Shown piece by piece: positions 17,597-25,173 of a DNA stretch of 64,000 nucleotides (the first letter of the stretch is position 1; the number at the start of each line of letters is the position of its first letter). Source of the DNA: Polaromonas sp. (GTDB taxonomy: Bacteria > Pseudomonadota > Gammaproteobacteria > Burkholderiales > Burkholderiaceae_C). The position numbers and the translations under genes were made by a program. The DNA lies in NCBI GenBank assembly GCA_021731285.1, contig JAKFXR010000027.1, positions 1 through 64,000 of the forward strand, in the 5' to 3' direction. A model generated the notes under the pieces. It ran no database searches, had not been told where the DNA came from, and saw only the letters and a program-made list of their open reading frames with translations.

Positions 17597-19929
17597 ACGA
17601 AGCCGAAACCCGCGCCGAGCACATCGACCCCGTGCTGGCTGCCGCCGGCTGGGGCGTGGTCGAAGGCAGCGCGGTGCGGCGCGAGTTTCGCATCACCGAG
17701 GGCCGGCTGCAGGGCGGCGGCGTGCGCGCCAAGCCCGAGATTGCCGACTACGTGCTGATTTACCGCAACACCAAACTCGCAGTGATCGAAGCCAAGGCCT
17801 GGGACAGGCCGCACACCGAAGGCGTGGCGCAGGCCAAGAGTTATGCCGGCAAGCTGGCGGTGCGGCACAGCTACGCGACCAACGGGCAGGCCATCTACGG
17901 TATCGACATGGCGACGGGCAAAGAGGGTGATGTGGCGGCCTGGCCCGGCCCCGATGCGCTGTGGGCTTTGACCTTCGCAGAACAGAATGCCTGGCGGGAT
18001 CGTTTTGCGGCCGTACCGTTTTCCACCAAAAGCGGAACCTGGGACATCCGCTTCTACCAAGAGATTGCCGTCACCCGCGTGCTTGAGAAAGTCAGCTTGA
18101 ACCAGGGGCGTGGCGACAAAAGGATCTTGCTGACGCTTGCCACCGGCACCGGTAAAACATCGATTGCGTTTCAGATTGCGTGGAAGCTGTTTCAAAGTCG
18201 CTGGAATTTAGGCGGCGAGCCCACACGCCGGCCACGCATTTTGTTTCTGGCTGACAGAAACAACCTGGCAAATCAGGCCTACAACGACTTCACCTCTTTC
18301 ACGGCGTTTGATGAAGACGCACTGGTGCGTATTGACCCGGCGGACATTCGCAAGAAAGGCAAGGTGCCGAAGAACGGCAGCATTTTCTTCACCATCTTCC
18401 AGACTTTCATGAGCGGCCAGCCCAAAGATGGCCGGCCGTCGCCCTACTTTGGTGACTACCCGCCCGACTTCTTTGACCTGATCATCATTGACGAGTGTCA
18501 CCGCGGCGGCGCCAACGACGAGGGCAACTGGCGGGCCATCCTGGAATATTTTTCACCCGCTGTACAACTGGGACTGACCGCGACACCCAAGCGCAAAGAC
18601 AACGTGGACACCTATGCCTACTTCGGTGAGCCGGTGTATGTGTACTCATTGAAAGAAGGCGTGAACGACGGCTTTCTGACGCCCTTCAAGGTTGTGCAGA
18701 TTGCCACCACGCTGGACGAATATGTATACACCGCCGACGACACGCTGGTGGAAGGCCAGATCGAAACCGGCAAGCGTTACCTGGAAACCGACTTCAACCG
18801 CATCATCGAAATCAGGCAACGTGAGGAGTACCGCGTCAAAAAGCTGATGAGCATGATCGACCAGCGCGAAAAGACCATCGTCTTTTGTGCCACGCAAGAC
18901 CATGCGCTGGCAGTGCGCGACCTGATCAACCAGAACAAAACCAGTACCGACCCGCACTACTGCGAGCGCGTCACGGCAAATGACGGCGCCTTGGGCGACC
19001 AGCATCTGCGCGAGTTTCAGGACAATGACAAAACGATTCCGACCATCCTGACAAGCTCACAAAAACTCTCGACCGGCGTGGACGCGCGCAATGTGCGCAA
19101 CATCGTGCTGATGCGGCCGGTGAATTCGATGATCGAGTTCAAGCAAATCATTGGGCGTGGCACCCGGTTGTATGAGGGCAAGGACTACTTCACGATTTAC
19201 GACTTTGTGCGGGCGCACCAGCTGTTCTCTGACCCCGACTGGGACGGCGAGCCGGTTGAGCCGGCAGAACCCAAGCCAAGACTTCCCCGCGAGCCCGCTG
19301 GTGTGGGAGAGCCTGAACCGCCAGGTACCTCGCCGCCACCCCGACCGGCAAAGATCAAGGTCAAACTGGCCGACGGCAAGGAGCGCAGTATTCAAAGCAT
19401 GGTGGTTACCAGCTTCTGGGGACCGGACGGCAAGCCGCTGTCGGCCGCGCAGTTCATGGAAAGCCTGTTCGGTATGTTGCCGGATTTTTTCAGGGATGAA
19501 GACGAGCTGCGCGCCCTCTGGAGTGACCCAGGCACCCGCAAGGCGCTGCTGGAGGGCCTGGCGGAAAAAGGTTTCAGCCGCGCGCCCCTGGCCGAGATGC
19601 AGAAGATCATTGAGGCCGAGAAGAGCGACTTGTTTGATGTGCTGGCCTATGTGGCCTTTGCCACCGCTACAGAAACCCGAACGGTACGCGCCAACCGGGC
19701 GGCCGCCGCAGTGCATAAAAAGTTCAATACCAAACAGCAGGCATTTGTCAATTTTGTATTGACGCAATATGTGCAGCAAGGCGTGGATGAGCTGGACACA
19801 GAAAAACTGTCACCACTGCTGAGACTGCGCTACAACAACGCCATTGCCGATGCAGTGAAGGACCTGGGTGCGCCGGAGCAGATCAGGCAGGTGTTTGTGG
19901 GATTCCAAAGGTATTTGTATCAGGCTTGA
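17593..19929 (+). CDS. hsdR: type I restriction enzyme, endonuclease/translocase subunit
   Basis: 778 residues. N-terminal nuclease fold: Asp52 and VIEAK with Glu66 and Lys68 make the PD-(D/E)xK site. Walker A ATGTGKT lies near residue 183, Walker B/motif II DECH near 300, LTATPKR (motif III) follows, and the second RecA domain has [14 protein letters not shown] and [16 protein letters not shown] (motifs V-VI). It pumps DNA and cuts at a distance when bound to HsdM/HsdS. A proline-rich linker (about 560-590) precedes the C-terminal helical domain. Translation is coupled to fic by a 4-base overlap, so cleavage activity is made only on the message that also encodes Fic. Confidence 0.95.
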   Translation: MNEAETRAEHIDPVLAAAGWGVVEGSAVRREFRITEGRLQGGGVRAKPEIADYVLIYRNTKLAVIEAKAWDRPHTEGVAQAKSYAGKLAVRHSYATNGQAIYGIDMATGKEGDVAAWPGPDALWALTFAEQNAWRDRFAAVPFSTKSGTWDIRFYQEIAVTRVLEKVSLNQGRGDKRILLTLATGTGKTSIAFQIAWKLFQSRWNLGGEPTRRPRILFLADRNNLANQAYNDFTSFTAFDEDALVRIDPADIRKKGKVPKNGSIFFTIFQTFMSGQPKDGRPSPYFGDYPPDFFDLIIIDECHRGGANDEGNWRAILEYFSPAVQLGLTATPKRKDNVDTYAYFGEPVYVYSLKEGVNDGFLTPFKVVQIATTLDEYVYTADDTLVEGQIETGKRYLETDFNRIIEIRQREEYRVKKLMSMIDQREKTIVFCATQDHALAVRDLINQNKTSTDPHYCERVTANDGALGDQHLREFQDNDKTIPTILTSSQKLSTGVDARNVRNIVLMRPVNSMIEFKQIIGRGTRLYEGKDYFTIYDFVRAHQLFSDPDWDGEPVEPAEPKPRLPREPAGVGEPEPPGTSPPPRPAKIKVKLADGKERSIQSMVVTSFWGPDGKPLSAAQFMESLFGMLPDFFRDEDELRALWSDPGTRKALLEGLAEKGFSRAPLAEMQKIIEAEKSDLFDVLAYVAFATATETRTVRANRAAAAVHKKFNTKQQAFVNFVLTQYVQQGVDELDTEKLSPLLRLRYNNAIADAVKDLGAPEQIRQVFVGFQRYLYQA

Positions 19930-19942
19930 TCAGGCATACGTA

Positions 19943-20000
19943 TGCTACTAATTTTGTAGCAATTATCTCCCGCCACATAAGGGCAGAAAGCCAAAATGGC
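19943..20000. repeat. dispersed hairpin repeat, copy after hsdR
   Basis: TGCTACTAATTTTGTAGCA makes a hairpin followed by CCCGCC, AAGGGC and CCAAAATGG, the same order as the copy at 13454. It lies between convergent hsdR and the Nudix gene and could serve as their shared terminator. Confidence 0.6.
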
Positions 20001-20020
20001 TTGCAAGCAGCGGGAGCCCC

Positions 20021-20551
20021 TCAAGCCTGCCGGGGCCACTCCATGAATTCCGGCTCAAAGCCCTTGGCTCTCAAATATTTGGCCATCGCATAGCCGGTGC
20101 TGGATGGCCAGCACTTCACGTCCTGGTAGTCATACAGCTTGTAGTCCACCAGTTCGGGCGACAAGCTGACCTCACCATGCCCGACGGCGCTGTACGCGAT
20201 GATGACCTGGTTCATGCGCTGGAAATCGTAAACGCCTATGAGTTGAAGGTCGGTCACATCGAGGTTGGTTTCTTCCTTGACCTCGCGCGTGATGCCGTCC
20301 TCAGGCGTCTCACCGGCCTCCATGAAGCCCGTGATCAGCGAATACATTTTGGCTGTCCATGCCGCATTGCGTGCCAGCAGGATCTTGCCCTGGTGCTCGA
20401 TCACCGCCGCCAGCACCGGCGTGGGGTTGTTCCAGTGGGTGTAATCACAGGCCGGACAGCGCAGGCGGGCCTTTTCGCCGCCGTCTTCCATTTGGGTGAC
20501 CAGCGCCAGCGGCGTGGCGCAGTTGGGGCAAAACCTGAATTCGTGGCTCAT
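20021..20551 (-). CDS. Nudix hydrolase with N-terminal zinc ribbon (NudC-like)
   Basis: 176 residues. Residues 8-35 hold CPNC and CPAC, a four-Cys zinc ribbon. The Nudix box GFMEAGETPEDGITREVKEE begins near residue 75 with the REVKEE metal-binding core; the usual final Gly-Val region reads TNLDV. This matches the single-domain relatives of NudC that split NADH or other nucleoside diphosphates in the cytoplasm. Convergent with hsdR and upstream of cysM on the same strand, separated by a REP-like repeat. Substrate cannot be told from sequence alone. Confidence 0.85.
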   Translation of the reverse strand: MSHEFRFCPNCATPLALVTQMEDGGEKARLRCPACDYTHWNNPTPVLAAVIEHQGKILLARNAAWTAKMYSLITGFMEAGETPEDGITREVKEETNLDVTDLQLIGVYDFQRMNQVIIAYSAVGHGEVSLSPELVDYKLYDYQDVKCWPSSTGYAMAKYLRAKGFEPEFMEWPRQA

Positions 20552-20582
20552 GGGCTTACATCCTCATCTCATGGATTTTCGG

Positions 20583-20703
20583 GGGTGTCATCCCGGACTT
20601 GATCCGGGATCCATGCCACATGAACCAACTAAGCAGGTCAAAGCCGCATGGATTGCGGGTTCCCGGATCGAGTCCGGGACAGGCTCTACCCGCAATGACA
20701 GGC
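20583..20703. repeat. REP-like palindromic repeat pair
   Basis: TCATCCCGGACTTGATCCGGGATCC (about 20587-20611) and TTCCCGGATCGAGTCCGGGA (about 20660-20679) are two related palindromes, the second enclosed by GCGGGT/ACCCGC arms (ATTGCGGGT ... ACCCGCAATGACA). Such CCCGGA..TCCGGG units occur in many proteobacterial intergenic regions. Could fold into stable RNA hairpins between the Nudix gene and cysM. Confidence 0.7.
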
Positions 20704-20708
20704 ATGGG

Positions 20709-21611
20709 TCAGGCCGGAAAGACACCGGTGGACAGGTAGCGGTCGCCCCGGTCGCAGACGATAAACACAATCACCGCGTCCTTCACCGTTTTGGCGATCT
20801 CCTGCGCCACCCAGCAGGCGCCGGCCGCCGAGATGCCGGCAAAAATGCCCTCTTCACGCGCCATGCGGCGGCACATGTCTTCTGCATCAAGCTGACTCAC
20901 CAGCACCAGCTCATCCACATGGCTGGCATCGTAAATTTTCGGCATATAGGCCTCCGGCCATTTGCGTATGCCCGGGATGCGTGAACCTTCACTGGGCTGC
21001 GCGCCGACGATGCGGATCGCCGGGTTTTTCTCTTTCAGAAAACGCGAGACACCGGTGATGGTGCCCGTGGTGCCCATGGCGCTGACGAAATGCGTGACCT
21101 TGCCGCCCGTGTCGGCCCAGATCTCGGGGCCTGTGGTCTCGTAATGAATGCGCGGGTTGTCGTCATTGGCAAACTGGTCCAGCACCCTGCCCTTGCCATC
21201 TTTGGCCATCTGATCGGCCAGGTCACGCGCATGCTCCATGCCGCCGCTTTTGGGTGTGAGGATCAACTCGGCACCAAAGGCCTTCATGGTCTGCGCGCGT
21301 TCGATGGACAGGTCCTCCGGCATGATCAGCACCATTCGGTAGCCCTTGATGGCTGCCGCCATCGCCAGCGCAATGCCGGTGTTGCCCGAGGTGGCCTCGA
21401 TCAGCGTGTCGCCAGGCCGGATGTCGCCGCGCTCTTCAGCGCGCTTGATCATGGACAGCGCGGGCCGGTCTTTCACCGAGCCTGCGGGGTTGTTGCCTTC
21501 GAGTTTTCCGAGGACCACGTTGTTGCGTTGGGTGTTGTCTGCGGCCTGGATGCGTTGCAGTGCCACGAGCGGCGTTTTGCCAATGGCGTCTTCGATAGTG
21601 GGGTAGGTCAT
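20709..21611 (-). CDS. cysM: cysteine synthase B (O-acetylserine sulfhydrylase)
   Basis: 300 residues from ATG at 21611; the frame stays open upstream to 21782 but that part covers the tRNA fragment and is not protein-like. PLP-binding Lys is in the segment NPAGSVKDRPAL (Lys near 45); ATSGNTGIALA is the substrate loop and GTTGTITGVSRFLKE the phosphate-binding loop. Length and the ending RGDRYLSTGVF are characteristic of CysM. It makes cysteine from O-acetylserine with sulfide or thiosulfate. Divergent from the tRNA-Leu region. Confidence 0.93.
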   Translation of the reverse strand: MTYPTIEDAIGKTPLVALQRIQAADNTQRNNVVLGKLEGNNPAGSVKDRPALSMIKRAEERGDIRPGDTLIEATSGNTGIALAMAAAIKGYRMVLIMPEDLSIERAQTMKAFGAELILTPKSGGMEHARDLADQMAKDGKGRVLDQFANDDNPRIHYETTGPEIWADTGGKVTHFVSAMGTTGTITGVSRFLKEKNPAIRIVGAQPSEGSRIPGIRKWPEAYMPKIYDASHVDELVLVSQLDAEDMCRRMAREEGIFAGISAAGACWVAQEIAKTVKDAVIVFIVCDRGDRYLSTGVFPA

Positions 21612-21651
21612 ACCCTGCACTGTGCCATAATTTGCCTCTTTGCTTCTTCCT

Positions 21652-21690
21652 GCCCGGGTGGTGAAATTGGTAGACGCAGGGGACTCAAAA
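21652..21690 (+). pseudogene. 5' half of tRNA-Leu(CAA), loose copy
   Basis: The first 36 bases (21652-21687) are identical to the start of the full tRNA-Leu at 21944-21979; this copy reads on as CTCAAAA, the complete uninterrupted anticodon loop, and then diverges into AGAGGTTTG instead of the expected stem strand TCCCC. No 3' half follows before the full gene 254 bases later. Not a functional tRNA. It may mark a past integration or unequal recombination. Confidence 0.85.
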
Positions 21691-21943
21691 AGAGGTTTGT
21701 GTACCTTTTTTTGAAATCCGTGAACACCACGCAACAACAGGCGGGATAACGGTTTACGGCGACTGGTCGAATAGAGCCCCAAAGGGCTTATTGAGACCTA
21801 GGAGCCAAATAGGAGCCGCGGCGAAAAGCCAAGAGGCAGCAAGTAGAATTGAGACGTTGATCTGACATATTGAGCCTGCGGCGAGATGGAGGATCAACCA
21901 CGGTTAAACAGAGCATTCTGGACTAGTCCAGAGAATTCAAAAA

Positions 21944-22256
21944 GCCCGGGTGGTGAAATTGGTAGACGCAGGGGACTCAGACCAAATTTGAGCCCTCTTG
22001 AAGAAATTCTTGAGGTGAAGCCCGTCAAACTCGGCGAAGGCCCTGGACGCAAGTCCGAGCTAATACCGAGCCAAGCCCTCGTACCGAAAGGTTGAGGGAA
22101 GGTGTAGAGAGCAGACGGCGGGCACCTAAAGTCGAAAGACTATGGTGAAGGCGTGCTCCAGACCACGAACTCTCATGAGAGGGGCGGCGAAAGCCGAAGT
22201 GGTAAGAAAATCCCCCGCCGCAAGGCGTGCCGGTTCGATTCCGGCCCCGGGCACCA
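21944..22256 (+). tRNA. tRNA-Leu(CAA), split by a group I intron in the anticodon
   Basis: Exon 1 is 21944-21978 and exon 2 is 22207-22256, giving an 85-nt mature tRNA with encoded CCA. Acceptor GCCCGGG pairs with CCCGGGC; joined anticodon arm is GGGGA-CTCAAAA-TCCCC (anticodon CAA); long variable arm GCCGCAAGGCG as in class II tRNA-Leu; T arm GCCGG-TTCGATT-CCGGC. The intron sits between C34 and A35, the same place as the known cyanobacterial tRNA-Leu(UAA) intron. An identical 5' half lies 292 bases upstream. Confidence 0.93.
21979..22206 (+). ncRNA. group I self-splicing intron in tRNA-Leu(CAA)
   Basis: 228 nt with no reading frame. P1 can form between exon end CUCAGA and UUUGAG (loop CCAAA). 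Core elements follow in order: GAGCCAAGCCC, then GGGAAGGTGTAGAGAGCAGAC and AAAGTCGAAAGAC, matching by eye the core of the cyanobacterial tRNA-Leu intron. P7 pairs GAGCA (22109-22113) with TGCTC (22154-22158). The intron ends in G (22206), as required. The base before the 5' splice site is C, so the usual U-G wobble of P1 is replaced by C-G. Probably a small catalytic IC3-type intron. Confidence 0.88.
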
Positions 22257-22259
22257 CCA

Positions 22260-22297
22260 CAGGCCCTTCCAGCGATGGAAGGGCCTATTTTTTTATC
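22260..22297 (+). terminator. rho-independent terminator after tRNA-Leu
   Basis: AGGCCCTTCC-AGCGA-TGGAAGGGCCT makes a 10-11 bp stem directly after the tRNA CCA end and is followed by ATTTTTTTAT. Confidence 0.9.
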
Positions 22298-22726
22298 TCT
22301 GCGCATGCCCCTGGGGCGGAATCGAAAGATTCGCTACAGGCCGCACCAATCCGTCTTCTTGCAACCGTCCAAGTTCGAGGGGTACACGTTGGGGTACACC
22401 AAACTGACCAACGGCTGGAGGGACAAAAGTGGCTTCGAACCACTGCCCACTTAACCGGCCTGCGTACACTATGCCACCCCCCAATTACGCTGCTTCACGC
22501 TGCAATGAGAGCGCCGCACAACGCGGGGCAGCGAGCAACGGCTGCCGCGACAACCGTCGTCACAAAGTAGCCTGCGACCTGGCCTACCATTCGCTGCACT
22601 GGGGCCCTAGAGCACTGAGCCTGTATCACCATCTGAACGATTTGCACCAGCACCGCCGCAGACCCGAGCCAGCGTTTTTGGCCGATCTCTATGATGAACG
22701 GATGTTGCACCAACCAGGAGCGTTTC
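22298..22726. other. gene-free stretch downstream of tRNA-Leu
   Basis: No open frame with a ribosome site or recognisable protein is seen. It holds GGGGTACACGTTGGGGTACACC, a direct repeat of GGGGTACAC (22379-22400), and the tRNA-like remnant described separately. The short frames here are low-complexity shadows. This looks like remodelled DNA at the left end of the accessory region. Confidence 0.5.
22416..22482 (-). pseudogene. degenerate tRNA-like sequence
   Basis: Read on the minus strand it begins GGGGGGTGGCATAGTGTACGCAGGCC and ends AGTGG-TTCGAAG-CCACT-TTTGTCCCTCCA. The T arm is a perfect 5-bp stem with a canonical 7-base loop and the end is CCA, but acceptor pairs are mostly lost and no anticodon stem forms. 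Best read as a decayed tRNA or a former attachment-site fragment. Confidence 0.4.
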
Positions 22727-23341
22727 ATGGAGCCTAAATCTCATTGGGAACAGGTCTACACCACCAAGTCGGCCGAGGCCGTGAGCTGGTACCAGCCTCA
22801 TGCCACCCTGTCTCTGGAGATGATCCAGCGCGTCGCAACGGGCAAATCAGCGCACGTTGTGGATGTCGGTGGTGGCGCCTCCAGTCTGGTGGATGACCTG
22901 CTGGCAGGTGGCATGACAGACGTGAGTGTTCTGGACATCTCCGGCGCAGCGCTTGATGTGGCGCGTCGGCGGCTCGGTGAGCAGGCAAGGCGCGTGCACT
23001 GGATTGAAGGCGACATCACGACGGTCGAGCTTGAGAAGGCCAGCATTGACGTTTGGCACGACCGGGCTGTCTTTCACTTTCTCACCCATCCGTCAGATCG
23101 CGCTGCCTATGTCGCGCAAGTACGTCACGCCGTACGTCCTGGTGGGCGCGTCATCGTGGCCGCCTTCGGGCCGGATGGGCCGCTTCAATGCAGCGGTCTG
23201 CCCGTAGTGCGTTATGCACCCGATGCCTTGCATGCGGAGTTTGGCGGCGCGTTCGAGCTGCTGGAGCATGTGAAGGAAGACCACCACACCCCATCCGGGT
23301 TGGTGCAGCATTTTGTGTACTGCCATTGCGTGCTGCATTAG
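22727..23341 (+). CDS. class I SAM-dependent methyltransferase
   Basis: 204 residues from the ATG with AGGAG seven bases upstream (an ATG at 22691 lacks one). MEPKSHWEQVYTTKSAEAVSWYQ is the typical start of a small methyltransferase family; AdoMet motif I is HVVDVGGGASSLVDDLL, then VSVLDISGAALDVARRRLG (motif II) and IDVWHDRAVFHFLTHPSDR. Substrate not known; members of this family are often found beside metal or metalloid genes. It is 27 bases before the DMT exporter gene and likely co-transcribed. Confidence 0.85.
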   Translation: MEPKSHWEQVYTTKSAEAVSWYQPHATLSLEMIQRVATGKSAHVVDVGGGASSLVDDLLAGGMTDVSVLDISGAALDVARRRLGEQARRVHWIEGDITTVELEKASIDVWHDRAVFHFLTHPSDRAAYVAQVRHAVRPGGRVIVAAFGPDGPLQCSGLPVVRYAPDALHAEFGGAFELLEHVKEDHHTPSGLVQHFVYCHCVLH

Positions 23342-23368
23342 CCGCCGGAACGACCTGAGGACACCCTC

Positions 23369-24421
23369 TTGAAATCGCTGACGCAACCCGGTGTTCTGGC
23401 GACCCTGCTGGCCGCCACATTGTTTGGCGCCGGTACCCCGCTGGCCAAGCTGCTGTTGGAGCAAACCAGTCCGTGGCTATTGGCGGCCCTGCTATACCTT
23501 GGTTCCGGCATTGGCCTTTTCTTGCTGCGATGGTCGCGCGGATCCCCGTCCGTACGACTGCCCCTCGGTGAGTGGAAGTGGCTGGCAGGAGCCGTGGTTG
23601 CCGGTGGCATGGTCGGCCCCGTCTTGTTGATGGTGGGCCTCTCTGGCATGCCTGCTTCGGGCGCTTCGCTCTTGCTGAATGCGGAAGGCGTGCTGACCGC
23701 ACTCATCGCGTGGTTTGTATTCAAGGAAAATTTTGATAAGCGCATTGCGCTTGGAATGCTGGCCATAGTGGCGGGTGGCGTGGTTTTGTCATGGCCGGCG
23801 GATGCCAGCCTTGGCACGCTATGGCAGGCCCCGGCTGTGGTCGGCGCCTGTCTGGCCTGGGGCATAGACAACAACCTCACGCGCAAGGTTTCGCTGTCGG
23901 ATGCATCGTTTATTGCCATGGTCAAGGGCCTGGCTGCAGGCGCGACCAATCTGATGCTTGCCTTGCTGCTGGGCGCTGCCTGGCCGGATGTTCCCGTGGT
24001 GCTGGCGGCCGCCGTGCTGGGCTTTGCAAGCTATGGAGCCAGTCTGGCGCTGTTCGTTCTGGGTCTGCGCCATTTGGGAACGGCACGCACAGGCGCATAT
24101 TTCTCGATTGCACCGTTCGTAGGCGCTGCCCTGGCGATTGTGGCGCTGGGCGAACCGGTTACGCTGTCGCTGATCATCGCCGGCGCATTGATGGCGGGAG
24201 GCGTCTGGCTGCATCTGACGGAGAGCCACCAGCACTCGCATACCCACGAACCGCTTGAGCACAGCCATGAGCATGAGCACGCTGCAGGTGACGAACATCA
24301 CGATCATGCGCACGAGGCCCCCGTTGGGGCGGGTACCCGGCACACGCATTCGCACCGGCATTCCCCGATTGCTCACAGCCACGCGCATTTCCCCGACGCC
24401 CATCATCGCCATTCGCATTGA
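23369..24421 (+). CDS. EamA/DMT-family exporter with long His-rich C-terminal tail
   Basis: 350 residues from a TTG. About ten membrane helices form two EamA repeats (residues ~1-135 and ~150-285). The last ~60 residues are hydrophilic and very rich in histidine (ESHQHSHTHEPLEHSHEHEH, later DEHHDHAHEA and PDAHHRHSH), like the metal-buffering loops of CzcD, ZIP or NiCoT proteins. The transport part resembles drug/metabolite exporters; the tail suggests a divalent metal or metal-complex substrate. An 85-bp piece of the same tail occurs as a remnant at 34528. Start codon uncertain. Confidence 0.85.
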   Translation: MKSLTQPGVLATLLAATLFGAGTPLAKLLLEQTSPWLLAALLYLGSGIGLFLLRWSRGSPSVRLPLGEWKWLAGAVVAGGMVGPVLLMVGLSGMPASGASLLLNAEGVLTALIAWFVFKENFDKRIALGMLAIVAGGVVLSWPADASLGTLWQAPAVVGACLAWGIDNNLTRKVSLSDASFIAMVKGLAAGATNLMLALLLGAAWPDVPVVLAAAVLGFASYGASLALFVLGLRHLGTARTGAYFSIAPFVGAALAIVALGEPVTLSLIIAGALMAGGVWLHLTESHQHSHTHEPLEHSHEHEHAAGDEHHDHAHEAPVGAGTRHTHSHRHSPIAHSHAHFPDAHHRHSH

Positions 24422-24739
24422 GCGGAACTGGTCACCTGGCAGCGCTGCTAGAGCTTCAGGAGACCTCGAAGGTTGAGATGGTGAAGGAGGATGACGCCAT
24501 GGCTTGAAGCCGCTGCAACTTGGGTCGCTGGTTCCGTAGCCATAAAGTAGGTGCAAAAAGTTCAAGTATGGACCAAGAACCTTCTTGTGGGCTGGGCACA
24601 AGTCCCACCTACAAGCCTCGTAATCGACTGCACAGCCATGAGAGGCCGCTGTGGATGTTGCCACTGCGTTTGGCCAAAATATCTCAAGTGCAGCGAGGAC
24701 CAGATTGCGCGAGCATGGGACCGGCGGACCCGAGCCCGG
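24422..24739. other. gene-free stretch between exporter and minus-strand membrane gene
   Basis: Several overlapping frames exist but none has a convincing start or protein-like composition. A short plus-strand frame ending ELQETSKVEMVKEDDAMA with stop at about 24507 looks like a gene tail without a beginning, so remnants of deleted genes are likely. Nothing else is recognised. Confidence 0.4.
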
Positions 24740-25090
24740 TCACTTTTGCACTCCGCTGGAAAGTGCTGGCTTATTCGGTGCGGGACAACCGCACCCGCCA
24801 GCGCCGGAAACGGTCGCACAACCAGCGGACACCACCGTGGGCTCGACCTGGCAGAACGCGTTGTTCCTGCGGCGCCGCACCAGCCATATGGCGACGCCCA
24901 CCAGAACGGCCACCATGGTGGCACTCGCGATGACAGCGGTCTTGCTACTCAAACCCAACCCATCACCGGTCGCCATCGCGATCAAGCCGGCCACCGAAGC
25001 ACCACCCACAACGGGAACCAGCAGGGGGATGGCACAGCAGGCGGCACACGCTCCGGCGACTCCAAGAACCGTCAACATAGGTTTCTTCAT
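24740..25090 (-). CDS. small MerT/MerF-like Cys-rich membrane protein
   Basis: 116 residues from the ATG that gives MKKPMLTVLGVAGACAACCA; ten more codons are open upstream but contain the probable ribosome site GAGAAAAATG region. Two membrane helices: the first holds CAACC near its middle, like the metal-binding CC of MerT/MerF, and the second is TAVIASATMVAVLVGVAIWL followed by RRRR. The cytoplasmic tail has GCGCPAP and further cysteines. It faces a MerR/CueR-type regulator across a MerR-type promoter, so uptake or handling of a soft metal ion (Hg, Cu, Ag, Au) is likely, not proven. Confidence 0.7.
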   Translation of the reverse strand: MKKPMLTVLGVAGACAACCAIPLLVPVVGGASVAGLIAMATGDGLGLSSKTAVIASATMVAVLVGVAIWLVRRRRNNAFCQVEPTVVSAGCATVSGAGGCGCPAPNKPALSSGVQK

Positions 25091-25133
25091 TTTTCTCTCA
25101 CCTAGATGAACTCGGGGCAATTCCCTTAAACTG

Positions 25134-25164
25134 AATATAGAACCTCAAGTAACTTGAGATGCAA
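25134..25164 (-). promoter_or_regulatory. MerR-type promoter/operator of the small membrane gene
   Basis: On the minus strand TTGCAT (-35, 25159-25164) and TATATT (-10, 25134-25139) are 19 bp apart, the over-long spacer typical of MerR-family control. The perfect 7-1-7 dyad CTCAAGTAACTTGAG (25144-25158) fills most of the spacer. The divergent regulator 25174-25638 is the obvious ligand. Confidence 0.8.
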
Positions 25165-25173
25165 GGGGCAGCA

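Noticed and set aside
20583-20703. CRISPR-like repeat array
   Set aside because: Only two related palindromes are present and they differ in sequence; no equal spacers. Fits REP-type repeats.
21691-21943. Second intact group I intron in the tRNA-Leu half-copy
   Set aside because: A short CTC/GAG pairing is possible after the half-copy, but I found no P7 pair or the GAGCCAAGCC core, and no 3' exon follows.
24551-25105. Plus-strand frame opposite the small MerT-like gene
   Set aside because: Low-complexity Thr/Arg/His composition and antisense to a gene with a matching MerR-type promoter.
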